From positions 34,731,741 through 34,795,740 of the forward strand of contig JANVCC010000022.1 of assembly GCA_025345505.1 (NCBI GenBank): 64,000 nucleotides of DNA, given 5' to 3'. Made by a program: the position numbers and the translations under genes. The first letter of the stretch is position 1. The number at the start of each line of letters is the position of its first letter. The notes under the pieces are model-generated. The model was not told where the DNA came from. It saw only the letters and a list, made by a program, of their open reading frames with translations, and did not search any database. The DNA comes from Todiramphus chloris collaris. Lineage: Eukaryota; Chordata; Aves; Coraciiformes; Alcedinidae. Shown here in pieces: positions 39,233 to 50,938 of the stretch.

Positions 39233-42200
39233 CTATGCTATGTGATGCAGCATAAAAGGCATTCCATAAATTTCCAGGAGTGCTTCTGGGACATGGGAAA
39301 AGGTGCTGCTTTCATTGGAGAAATATGAATTTCTTGGAGCCCCTGAAGACTGCAGTGACACTATCTAACCTCTGCACTGAGCTGCCAAGAAGTAAAGCAA
39401 ACAAAAACGTCATCAAAAGTCCAACTAAAAAAATAAAACAAAACCAAAAAAACCCCTCAGAAATAGCCTGGTTTGTGCTTTTCCCAAAATACTGGCTTTT
39501 CTCAGCATTTCTTCTTCAGCAGACCATAAGGTGTTCCACACCGGGGCCAGGGCATGTGCCACAGCAGGGAGCAGGTCTCTGCTGTCACCCTTGTGGATGA
39601 AGCTCTCATCAGCCCCTGGGCATTCCCACCCACTGGTCCTTGTGCGGAGGCAGAGAAGCAGCAGGTCCTTGGACAAACCCAATCCTCTACCGTGTGACTT
39701 AAAAACCACACTGGATTTTAATTATCACCTTATTTCTACATAATACCTAAAAAATCATGGTAGAGAGATACCCAGATAAATAACCATTACGCAGCAAGTC
39801 AGAGAAGACTTGTGCTCGTCATGTAAAGACCTGGCTGTTCAATGGTCTTTCCCATCACATCTTAATTTTTTAATTTAAAAGGGCAGATACAGAGTTATTA
39901 GAGTCACTGGTATCTAAAGTCTAATACACACGGTTAGCTTCATGGTGTGTGATCCAACCATGAATGAGTAATATTTGCTTTCACTACAATACAGCCGGTA
40001 CAGTTTTGTTCTCATACACTGAAAAGTCAGTTTGTTTACCTCGTTAATACATGCATTTTATATGCTCAGTTAAGCCAGCAGGCTATTTCAGAGGCAAGCC
40101 AAAGCTGTTACGAAGACAAATACAAGTACTATAGAAAAACTTAATTCAGTTTTTTATGTCTCTGCAGTTGCCTCTTCTTTTATATTCTCCTGTTCCTTTT
40201 TTACTCCCTGTGTGAAGTGTCAAGCACAATTCCTCTGCCAAAATACTGACACTTCCAGTGATAATCTCACTGCAGCAGAAAGGGCAAAAAGCGCCAAGAA
40301 TATGGGTCTGGGCGAGCAACGGACTGGGCAAGAGGATGGAAGGTGATGGAAGTCACTGGGCTAGGCCAGTGGTGTCACACTAATGTGCCATCTGAAAGCT
40401 CAAGCCATGCAGTTGGAAGCAAGGAGTCTCCTGGCAGGGCAGCCCCTGCCTTCTCTTCCTCAGAGGGTATTGATCATTTCTCAGGTATTGGAAAAGTGCT
40501 TTTCTTGATCATAATCCCAATGGGGTGAGCAGCAGCCCCTGTACCTTATTACCTTTCTCTTTATGCCTGGACCTTTGTTGCCCCCTGCCACAGAACAGTC
40601 TCCGGGCTGTACTCTGCTGCTTAAACACACACAAACCAAGATTGTGAAGTTATCCCTGAACTGAGCAAGATAAAAAAGTGAAACCAAACAGTATTCTGTG
40701 TGAATCAGGGCTTAAAGGCAAAGAGAGACAACCCCAGGAGCTCCCACCCACTCTGCCAAGAAAGAGAGGGGCTGTTTCTGCCCGGGATCAGCAGGTAGGT
40801 CACCTACAGAGACCTTCAGCTCCTGGTGTGTGCTGCTGCCCCTCCACACAAACCCAAACTGATTGCTCAGCTGGCATCTTTAAAATCCTTTTAAGTGCCC
40901 CTTACAGTTTGCACAGACAGCACCTTTTGAAATCCGTATCGCAGATCTATGCACGTGTACAAGCCTTGCTTCCAGCGAAGAAAATTCTCTTGACTTCAAA
41001 CATTATCCATCCTTTTAATAGATCTTTTCACAATGGAGGAAAATAAATCCCGCATTTTCATTAATTCCCCTGAAGTTCTCCAACTACAGAAACAATGAAA
41101 TCATTTTTTCTTGGGGAAAAGAGAGAAAACAAAGAAGCAAAGTGTTATTCATTACTCTTTAGCTACACTAGCAGGTAATCAAGGTCACGCTTACAAGGAG
41201 GCTTGGGGACTCACAGAAGGCATACAGCTCATGGTCCTGCTGAACCAGAGGCAGCACCTCCTCCACCTGGATCAAGGCTGAGTCTCTTGGGATCTGGCAG
41301 CATTGTCCACCAGAAAGAGAAAAAACCTACGGATATAATAGGACAGGTGCAAAAATTTTCTGCCAACAAAATTTCAAATTTTCAGTATGTTTTGAATAAA
41401 ACTTCTAATAGCAATTTTTCTTTTCCAGTGAATAATCCCTCAGGATTTTTTTATTCAAGCTACTCCAAATAGCTTAAGGGAGTTCCTAACACCAACCTGT
41501 CCTAAAGACCGAGAATTGCATGAAAATTAATGAGTTGTTACTCAGATATGCATTTCACAAAAATAAATTCCACTCCTAAGGACCAAGAGCCTGCATTCCA
41601 AGGAGAAAGCATGTCATGAAAGCTGCCAGGGGAGCTGCTCAGGTGGGCTGGGGAAAGAGCAAGTAAAGCTGCCTCTTAGTCTGGGGCTGGCCCTGGGTGC
41701 CCACCTGCATTGATCTGCAGGACTCAGCCCTGTGCCATCGCTCTGGGCAACTTCTTCACCTTGTTCTGACAGCTGGGGCCAAACAGATGTTTTCGTGTAA
41801 AGGACAATCAACCTTCTGGGAGAAAGCCAGGGGTCCTGGCTGTACACAGGGGCTGTGGCTGGGCAAACTGGGGATGCCCCAGCTGAAATGGGGAGCGCTG
41901 GAGGCAGGCAGTGGTGGGGCTGTTGATTCTAATCCTCCTTTACTGCACACCAACCCCACTGTGCCCAAGCTCTAGGTGTATCCTACCTGCCCTTCTAACG
42001 CACCCATTTACAATGCGTTCACACTTTTAGGGTATGGGAAAATACTGCGTCATTTGATTTCTCTGTCTTTTAGAGGCTGGAAAAGCCTCAGCTGCATTTT
42101 TCAGTCAAGTTGGACTGGGTCACAGCACATGGTCTCTGGCAGCCCTTACCTGGAGAAAGTATTTAAATACTCTGCTCTCCAGTGGGATTTTCAGCAGGGA

Positions 42201-44369
42201 TTGGAGGCAGGGAGCAGGCACGACGGGGACCTCTGCATAGTCAGCACACCTGAGCAGTGCCCATGGCCTGGGTTTCACTACAAGCAGCACAGAGCTCCCC
42301 AGTCCTCAGCGTCATCTCCAGCTGCTCAGCCTGGTGCTATTGACGCAACAAACCTGCTCCACTTGTGAAGGGACTTACGGGCATACAAGAAAAAGGAAAA
42401 AAAAACCCATAAAACACAGAGGAAGGCATTTGCAGAGCTCTACAAATAAGACATCGACACCATGGGTTGTGGACCTTCATTTCCTGTTTTCCAATCATTA
42501 ATTTTGACCTATTTAGTTCTGTAGGGCAAAGATGACAAATGAGAAATCCTTTCCCTGGGTACCACTGGAGGAGAGAGAACAAGGGACTGGAGGTATTTAA
42601 CAGGCACTATTTGTGCTGGTAGAGAATGTTGTTACCTCAGCTTCCCAATGCACAAGCTCAGTTGCTTTCGTGCAGCATGTCTGTGCAGTGAGCTGAATTA
42701 CCAGGTGACTGAGTCCACCAGAGAAACCCCCGTGGGCACCCAGAACCACCAGCACTGCTGCAGCTTTGTCAGCACCACAGTCACCCCCTCCCTCGCCCAT
42801 GTCCAGCCCCTCTAGCTCAGCTCCCAAGGCATCAGACAGTCTCTCACCCTAACCTTAGAGACAAGCCCCCGTTTGTCTCACTTTGACAGACTTCAGGAAC
42901 TTGCAGGGTGCTGCAGCAAGCTGTGTCCCGCCGGAGGACACGCAGGGTGAGCAGGGGAGAGAGGAGCAGAAGGACAAGCAATTGGATGTGATGGCACAAA
43001 CGCAGCAAAATCGTACCCCAGCTCAAGGTGCTTCATAGCTGAGGGAAGGCGTATTTTCCAGTTTTGAATCTTGCTGTCAGTTTGCATAGTTTGGCATATA
43101 AACCACATGTGACATTTTGTGAGTCAGATGAGTTAATGGAGGTGAGAGAGGAGCAGAAGGTTGTCAGGTCACGACTCTGATAAAATCGAAGTACATTAAG
43201 TGATAATTAGAGGAGTTCTTCTAAAAATACTCCGAGGTCCATTAAAGGTGAGAGGCACACACAGCTGCAGCCCAGCCCAGGACCACTTCCAGGGCATCTG
43301 CTCAGGCTGAAAACTGTGACTGCACCAAACCAGCCTGGATATGGTGGCAATAGACAAGGTGATAACTCCCCCTTCTGCTCATGACATCCTTTCTAGCAAA
43401 AATATCTGAGCTGGCTTAGGCAAGCACAGTTTGGATGCATTTACGCTGCCCTGTGCCGTTTGCATTGAGGGGAGGCTGAGCCCAGTCCCTGCCGACCGCC
43501 TGCCTCGGGGCTGGAGCCCCATCCTGCCTGGGGGCTGGTCCTTCCCACCCCCTGGGAGGCTCTCTGCAGCCTGTGCAAACCTGGGAAGCCTCATAGGTGC
43601 TCCACAGAACTTCTTGGACATTCAGAGAAGTTATTTAGTCAGAAATAGAGCAAAGGTAGAAAGGACAAGTCCCCCAGAATTGCTTGTCAGCCTGAATGAA
43701 GAACCATGGCCAGGATCTGGGGATGTCCTAGCCCCGTATCTGGGGCTGCACGGGGGAGGGATGCTGGCAGGAAATTTGACAGAGTACCAGAGAAACCTTC
43801 CTGATGAAAACATCATGCTGCTAATAACCTTTTGCAAAAACATTCCTCTTTTACAAACCATCTCTCGGCGTGTTTTGCCCGGAAATGCCTGATGAGCTAC
43901 ACTGACACCAACGCCGTGACATCTCTGTGGTATCATCACGTTAGGGCAATATTATCATTATCTGCATTTTGTGGGTGACAGGCACAATGCGCTAATGGCA
44001 CTAGTTACAACGTATCTCTATCAAGACTCCGATGGAGCAGAGCTCTGCCTGGTGTTATCTCTGCTCATGGGTGTATCGGGTCTAACAAGACATCGGCGTT
44101 GCCCGCAGAATGCCCAGGCTCTCTCCTGTGCACTCCCTATAACCAGCTACAAAGATAAGCTGAACTAATTCAGAAGTGAATGGCAATGAGACTACAAATG
44201 CCTCCTCATAATTATCTCCTGAAGTGGCTTCATATACTGCATGTGACATCTCTCCACGCATTGATTCCCCTCCAACACATCTCTGGCACACCCTGCGCTG
44301 AAGGACTTGGTCCGGCTCAGTGAGCACCTCTGCAGGGAGGCAGTAATTTATTGGCTCCAAATAGGAATA
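39233..44369. other. intergenic, no gene seen
   Basis: Unique sequence right of the CR1 copy. The 153-codon open frame at 43,431-43,892 (+) begins in GC-rich DNA and has no recognisable domain. No TE recognised. Confidence 0.55.
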
Positions 44370-44670
44370 CAAAGCTCCGATTTCCTCCGTTCGATGTGTC
44401 TGGAAGGCATCAGCCTTTCCACGCGGGTTTGCCGCCAGCTGCTTTCAGCTGGATGCTTTTTTCCCGGGCAGGTCGCGCCCAGGGGCTCTGCGGGCTGGAG
44501 CGAGGCGGGATTTCTTGGCGGGAAGCGCCCTCCCCTGGCCGAGCCCTGCGCCTGCAAACTCGCCCCGGCAAAGCCTCCCGGGCGGCTCCAGCACGGCTAG
44601 GAACTGCAAGGCCAATCGCCCACCTCCCAGCCCCAGCGTGTGGCAGCAGCCGAGCTGCCTAACAGACTCT
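44370..44670. promoter_or_regulatory. orphan CpG island, candidate promoter
   Basis: I count 24 CpG dinucleotides between 44,378 and 44,653, against a flanking genome almost free of CpG. Promoter-like motifs are present: an E2F-type CTTGGCGGGAA at 44,514-44,524, CCAAT at 44,612-44,616, and an inverted CCAAT (ATTGG) near 44,349. No coding exon is recognisable on either side and there is no TATA box. It lies about 5 kb downstream of the ACTR3 poly(A) site. It could be a promoter of a non-coding RNA, an enhancer, or an unmethylated regulatory island; the sequence alone does not decide. Confidence 0.55.
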
Positions 44671-47600
44671 TCCCTCTTCCTTGGTTTCTGGTTGCCTCGG
44701 AGTTTTAGGGGGTGCTTTGTAGCGTTGTCCGTTAGCTATTGTTCTTTGGGGCACAGCTTCTGTTATTTTTCGCCACGAACAGGGGCCAGCTAAACCCCGG
44801 AGTCTGGAAGTTGGAGAAAACAATAAAAACAAACCCAAACCAAAACTGGGGGGTCTCAGGGGGTTTCCTCTCAGCTCAGAGCCAGGGCGGCAGTGCCCAA
44901 CCTCAGGCCTCAGCTGCCAGGGAGGGAGGGGGAGACGTGGGGTACACCTGCCCAACCCCACAAAGCTGGGCACCTGCACACGTTTTTGCCTTCCCAACTA
45001 CTCCTCTGTCTTGAGACAAGCCAGATTGTCATCGCCTTGAACAACTAAACTTTAGACACCGGTACATCAAAAATACCTCTCCTAAGACACCTCTCTATGG
45101 CTGCAGAGTATGGAGTCTATGGCTACAGGATTTCCAGTTGAAGGGAGATCGAGAGGGCACTACAAGTCTGGGCTCCAACTCATGCAGCATAAGCTTTCTC
45201 CCAGGATTATTCACCCAAACAACAGGACCAGGGAGAAAACTGGTAACTACAGCCTAGTAGCCAGGGCACTGAGCTGGGAAGGAGGGATGCATTTCAGCCC
45301 CAGCTCCCATTAATGTTCATTTATAAAAGAACAACTTCAAGATGTTGAAGATTTGCCCTGGATGTCCATGAAGCAGGGTGGCTTCTGTGCTGGTCTGTCT
45401 TTCAAACAATACACGTTTCCTGATCTTTCTTTTAATTCATGAAAAGAAGAAAAACGAAACAAAAAAACCCCAAACAACCCATAACTATTTTTTCTTAATC
45501 ATACCACTGCTACATGTTCTAGATCAAGCACTACATTTTCAGTTCCTATATTCATAGCTGTCGGAGTCTCTGGGTATCGCTCCAGCAGGAAGTTCATTTA
45601 CACTAAAAACCCTGCAAGATTGGGAAAAAACCATGCAGCCACTCTGTACATCACTGTGAACCAGAGCAGATAAAATGGCTTTCTAAACCACCGTGGTAAA
45701 ACAAAAAACCCAGGAAACATCTTGGACCTTCATCCAAAAACATTATACACAGATGTCCCTCGTGTCTGCCTTCAGGAAAGATGCAGAAAGGCATTTGGCA
45801 GTTGGAGTAACACCACTTAGGAAAGACATTCACAAGTAATGCACACTACAATACCAGAAAAGCTACATGCTATCTAATACAGGAAAAAGCAGCTGGCTTA
45901 GTGAGAGCAAGTGTCCAGAAACTGCCATCTATCCACGGGTACAGGGATTTGCCACAGAGCAGTGCACCCAGACACACTGGGCATCGCTCCCCGTGCGGGT
46001 GAGACACCTACAGCCAGCACAGACCAGGCTGGGCCTTCCTTTTGGTAACCAAGGTTTTGATAAAAGAGATGAAAGAGCCGTCCGCTGTGTCCACGCAGGA
46101 GCTGGGCAGCTCTGTGCTGTTCGAAACGGGCAACTCAAAGGCTTAGGTGAGAACAGGGAAGGTGACTGCAACTCAGAGCTGACTGTTCCAGCACTTGCTT
46201 GTTCAGGGGGAATATAACAAATAAACTAAGTGATGATAACAACTGACATGCGTCACAGAAGTTTTGCTGTCACAAAAGTTTTGCAAAAAAAAAAATTTTT
46301 GCCCTACGCAGAAAACAAGATGGTTATCGAGCAGTGAACTAGGCCAGCAGCATCCCAGTGGCTGGCAGCAGAGGCACACACAGCTCAGCACCTCCAGCAG
46401 CTGCCCTGGTTCAGCTTTTCTAGTAGTAACTCCTTGGTCCCAACAGCACCTTCATGTTTGTTCACAGATGTTTTCACAAAATGAAGCGATGATCTTAAAT
46501 TGACTTGGCAGTGACTTTTGATTGAGTCCAAGTTCAGCAGCACGAAGACACAAGCTTTAACCACACAGAGCCAATTAAACCTGAAGTCCTATTTTGTCTA
46601 GCAGAATGAAAATTAATGTGATGGAGATCAGAAAAAGCGGGCCAAGTTCAGGCAGCCTGCACTGCAACTTTTAGAGTGCTCCTTGCATTTTTTGGTGCAG
46701 AAATAGCACTGCTCCATGTCCTCGGGACAATAGAAGTATGAACCTCTTTTATGCTCCTTCCTAACATCAGCCCCATTAAACCCTCCATTACACAGTAAGC
46801 ACAGAGACTTTGTGGTATATTTGAAGATTAAGAAGAAACACCAGTGTAGGTATTCTGCCACCCAACATTTCTACACACATTTTGGATGCCTCCACATTAG
46901 CCACACCCCACATCCCAGGGCTGCAGCTCTGCCCCAGCTGCACCCAGCTCCATGTTGGGAGGGCAAGGGAGTTCCAGCTGCCTACTGCATCCATCCCTGG
47001 CCCGCTGATCCATCTGCACTTCATCAAACAAACCTGGAGATGAGGTAAAGGTAAAAGAATACATCTTGGCATGCTAATTAGAATAAAACATCACTTAATG
47101 CTACCCTTGGTTTTTTGTTTGGTTGGGTTCTTTGTGCGTGTTTGTTGGGGTTTTTGTTTGGGTTTTTTTTTTTTCCTCTAACCACTTGCCTGTGCAATTA
47201 ACCTTTATGGACACTTTCTAAACCCAACTCAGCACAGAACAACAAAGGGAGGTACACGTTAAGGGAAATCAAAGGGTTTTTTCTGAAAAATGCCTTTTAT
47301 TCCCACTATGGTGTTTGTCTTACATGATTCCTGCATAACCTACCCCCCAGGCTGCTCAGCCCCTCTCTGCCACCTCACCAGCAAGGGCAGCTCAGATTCA
47401 GATCCCATGTTGGAGGTGCAAAACACCAATGTGAACTATTCCCCAAGAGTTATTCCCAGTGTACCAGACTGTAATTGCATATTGTATCTGGTGTGTTTAA
47501 GTATTGATGACTCTCCACAAAGTCATTAACGGGAGCTGCTCATAGATTTTTAGTTCCCTAGCACGCCAGAAATGAGCCATGGCTGTACACCTTCTCTGAA

Positions 47601-49529
47601 ATTATCTCTACAGCACAGAAAAAAAATAAAATAGAAAAAACATTGCAAAAAAATTCCCACTTGCTTAATTCTATGAGAAGCTTAACATTATTATAAATTA
47701 CATCTACAAGGAAGTGACTGTTGTGTAAGGGTACGGGTACTTCCCCCTCTCTTCTACACAAATGACTTATAGAAGTTTCAAGTGACTTCCTTGGAGCCAC
47801 GGGAAGATGAACAGCTACTGGAACAGACAGGCATAACAAAAGACTAAGCTACTACACCCTTGATTTTGTAATTAATTATGCAGGTCACTAGAAAAAGCTG
47901 TACACGTCTCACCTGAACAAGTCCAGCAATACATGGGCTGCTCAGCAACACTTCTGGTACACATGCCACCTCTGAGAGCTGAGGCACAGCAGTGAAACAA
48001 CACTGAGACACCACAGCTTCTCTTTGGAGCATGAGATTACTAGTTCTGTACGCAGGATCGAGAGTGTGGCACAGGAAGTGCCTCAAACCACACGGTCCTG
48101 GGCTGCTTAGCGATTTTCATTCAGTTTTAGCAGCAGGGATCCTTCAGCCTAGCAAAACAACTCCTGGCTTTACTCCTGAATGTACCAAATTCCCAATGAA
48201 AACTCTGGTAGTACCTGTGCTTCTCCCACTGAATACAGCTGGAATGCAAACCCCATCTTATTTTACACTGGGCAGTAACTCCTGCTTGCAGCCTGACAGC
48301 TTTCACACTCAAATGTCAACTCTTCCTCCCATCAAAGAGCTCATATACGAGTTGGTCCATTTCCCCGACACACCAACTATTTGCTAATCCAGCTATGGTT
48401 GTGCCAGATACAGAGTCCAGCTCTAGAGGGCTCCCACCACCAGGCAGTGCTTATTTCTGTAAAATATCAGCCTCACAGACCTGTCTAAAGCAGCCTGCCC
48501 ATCAGACAGCTCCTGGTGTAGACTGTTTTTATCCTGTTCCCTGTGGGAAAAACCACAACCTTGCCTTATTTTCAGGCCATCACAGCGAATCAAGAAATCC
48601 AGTCGCTAGAGCATGATGCAGTTGCAGAACCAGAGGACTGTTGGAAAAGCACAGCTTAAATTAACTTCTTTATTTTACACATATTTGCCTATCAGTCTTT
48701 CTTACCACATGAATCAGTCAGCAGTTATGACTCAAAGAGTGACTATTTGAAAAACTCAGAAAAAAAATTGTATCGTTGATAGGGAGTTGATAATAATATG
48801 GTTTTGTAATACAGTTATTTAACATTGTCTTGTTTGCACCAAGGTTCTATTCAGTTCCAGCATGTGAAGTCTCATAATGCTTGCTGCAAAAACACTTTCC
48901 CATATTTAACCTTATCATGGGGTCTAATTTACCGTGTTTGGAAGCAACCAGAAACTCTGGCAATTGACAAACTTGCCTGAAAAAGAATCTTTACAACTCA
49001 GAAGAAACCAAGAGATCTCCCTCTTGTGGTCTTCTGCACAAACAACCTTAACTACATCTGTGAGTTCAGAAGCATCTAAAGAAGTTTTCTTTCACCAAAT
49101 ATTAACAGAAACTGTAAGTAATTCCATTCAACATATGAAGCGCTCTTCCTAGAAAGAATGAGAAAGAGATTGTTTTCACTTTATTTTTATCTACATGGTA
49201 TTTTCTTGCAGAAAAACCACAGAGATTTAAAACGCAGCACTGTCTCCTGTGCACCACCACTTGAAAGAAAGTGGAGGGAAAAAGTTACAGAACAAAGTAG
49301 AGGAACGAACCTAACAGCGGAGGAGATGTTAGGTTTTCTATAAAGTAAGTGCTATCTAGATGAACATAGAAACTGCAGCTCTAAAATGCTCACACTTCAG
49401 TTTACACAATGCACATCACGATCGCTACCTGACAGACCAATCTTACTCTCAAAAACCACAGCGGATATGTAGGAACCCGTGCTCACAGCTTCCCATGTAA
49501 GGAGATTAACAAGTCTGACACAAACATAA
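44671..49529. other. intergenic between CpG island and ACTR3 3' end
   Basis: Ordinary unique sequence with the G/T-rich tract at 47.1 kb. No exon recognised. It lies directly downstream of ACTR3 transcription. Confidence 0.55.
47108..47176 (+). repeat. G/T-rich low-complexity tract
   Basis: About 70 bases made almost only of T and G, in GTTTG and GGGTTTTT blocks ending in a T-run. Confidence 0.8.
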
Positions 49530-49545
49530 AAAGAAATTTTGTGCC

Positions 49546-49551
49546 TTTATT
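49546..49551 (-). promoter_or_regulatory. ACTR3: ACTR3 poly(A) signal AATAAA
   Basis: On the minus strand AATAAA is followed by GGCACAAAA and then a U/GU-rich stretch (TTTCTTTTTATGTTTGTGT). This is the standard arrangement of signal, cleavage site and downstream element. Cleavage is inferred at about 49,525-49,540. Confidence 0.8.
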
Positions 49552-50030
49552 GGAATGGTGTTAGGCTTTAAATACACCAATTTTGATAACCTGATTATTT
49601 GGTTTAATTAGAAATGACACTACAGAACTGCAATACTGGTCCAACAGTCTTGTCTTTACTTTTTTTTTTTTCCTTTTTTTTTTTTTAAAGCAAGAGATAG
49701 TATGAAAATGCACCAAGTAATCAGAAAGCACTAGCAGGCATCGGTTAATCCAAGATACTAGCTTCCTAGTTCCAAAAGCACTCGCATTGTATGGAACCCA
49801 GGATTTAGACTGGTCATGATTTGCAAGAACTAGTTGCACAAGTCATGACTATTTTCTTCTTTTTTTTTTTTTTAATTTACTTTCAAGTTGGTCACTGGTA
49901 AATTTTTTTCCTCAAATATTACAGTTTCTTTAATTCTTATTTTTCCTCAAAGTATAAAAAAGTATGAAATATAAACAAGCTCCTGCATTGCACCCGTGAA
50001 AGGGTACAACAGAAGCATTAGAGAGCTGAC

Positions 50031-50038
50031 TATCTACA
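50031..50038 (-). promoter_or_regulatory. Pumilio response element in ACTR3 3'UTR
   Basis: The minus strand reads TGTAGATA, which matches the PUM1/PUM2 consensus UGUANAUA. It sits in the proximal 3'UTR about 320 bases after the stop. An 8-mer can match by chance, so the regulatory role is inference. Confidence 0.4.
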
Positions 50039-50357
50039 CACCATCAAATCCCATCAAATCTTGGATAATCCATTAATATACAAAATATCAGGGCACAGAA
50101 AGAACTAAAATCCACTTTTTGTTTTGTTACGCACAGGTTCAAATAATCAATCTAAAGAAAAAACGTGATCATTTTGGCTTTCCACTACATCCGCATGTTG
50201 AGACACTTATTAAAATAATCCTGCTTAATTGTGTTTGGTCTTTTTCTTATTGTCAAGTCATGTTTGTTACCTTAATACCAGCCATCAGACAAACAAGTAA
50301 TCAGAAAGACTTCTCCTCCTCCCCTCCTCCCTATCCCTGACCCCTCCAAGGTCAGCT

Positions 50358-50453
50358 TTAAGACATGACTCCAAACACAGGGTTGTGACGACAGATGCTA
50401 GGACCAATCTCTTCATAATCTTTTTTGGTATGGCATACTTGGTAGAATTCAGG
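50358..50453 (-). CDS. ACTR3: ACTR3 last coding exon, residues 388-418 and stop
   Basis: Terminal coding exon: 31 codons then TAA at 50,360-50,358. It reads [13 protein letters not shown] and ends N-P-V-F-G-V-M-S, the C terminus expected for ARP3. The acceptor is CTTTACAG after a strong pyrimidine tract. The 3'UTR follows in the same exon. Confidence 0.96.
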
Positions 50454-50854
50454 CTGTAAAGAAAAGGAGAAAACAATTAAGAATTATTCAAGGGTATGCA
50501 CAGCTTATGTTAACAATATTAACATTTATGTAGCAAATGGAAAGAAAAAAAAACCTTTGGATGTCCTGAAATGACTATTGCATCACACATGGCTGAACAC
50601 CAATGCAAACAATGCATTTTGCCACAAACTAAAACGTACTATTTAACAACTTACAGAGAGCTGTCGTTCAGCTTTCATTTGCTCTTCAAATCTTTAAAGT
50701 CTAACGCAAAGACTTCAAAAGGGACAGGGAGGGTGTATTTGCTGAGACCTACCAGAAATCCCCCAACTGCACTTCATACGAAGCGAAGGAGAGATAAGAA
50801 CTCCAAAAGTGTACCAGAATGATTAAAATGTACTCAGCTTTACAGCTAACTTAC
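50454..50854 (-). other. ACTR3: ACTR3 intron between residues 387 and 388
   Basis: A 401-bp AT-rich intron with a GTAAGT donor and a strong pyrimidine-tract acceptor. I see no repeat or RNA gene in it. Confidence 0.9.
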
Positions 50855-50938
50855 TGTGGAAGCCAGCATTGATCCTCCAAACCAAACAGCGTATCTTTGC
50901 ATGTGGTGTGTAATGACTTGGACATCAATGGGCTTAGG
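50855..50938 (-). CDS. ACTR3: ACTR3 coding exon, residues 360-387
   Basis: An 84-bp exon of 28 codons, P-K-P-I-D-V-Q-V-I to G-G-S-M-L-A-S-T. The W-F-G-G-S-M-L-A motif corresponds to W-I-G-G-S-I-L-A in actin. The I-D-V-Q-V-I sequence is the main residue-level reason for calling ACTR3 rather than ACTR3B. The acceptor has a T-rich tract then TTTTGTAG, and the donor is ACA|GTAAGT. Confidence 0.96.

Larger units (their letters stand above)
49530..50357 (-). other. ACTR3: ACTR3 3'UTR
   Basis: Sequence from the stop codon to the inferred cleavage site, about 0.83 kb and contiguous with the last coding exon. It is AT-rich, with long A-tracts on the mRNA strand (T-runs at 49,660-49,686 and 49,860-49,874 on the plus strand). 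It also contains a Pumilio-type element at 50,031-50,038. The left end is inferred from the poly(A) signal. A more distal AATAAA on the minus strand near 48,669 could support a longer isoform, but nothing else in the sequence favours it. Confidence 0.75.

Noticed and set aside
43431..43892. 153-codon open frame near the CpG island
   Set aside because: The first part is proline- and glycine-rich because the DNA is GC-rich, with no recognisable family. It is upstream of the island rather than downstream on the same strand.
1..49529. Search for tRNA, rRNA, CRISPR or bacterial-type systems
   Set aside because: No cloverleaf with tRNA box motifs, no regular spacer arrays and no operon-like coding density. 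The window is vertebrate nuclear DNA.
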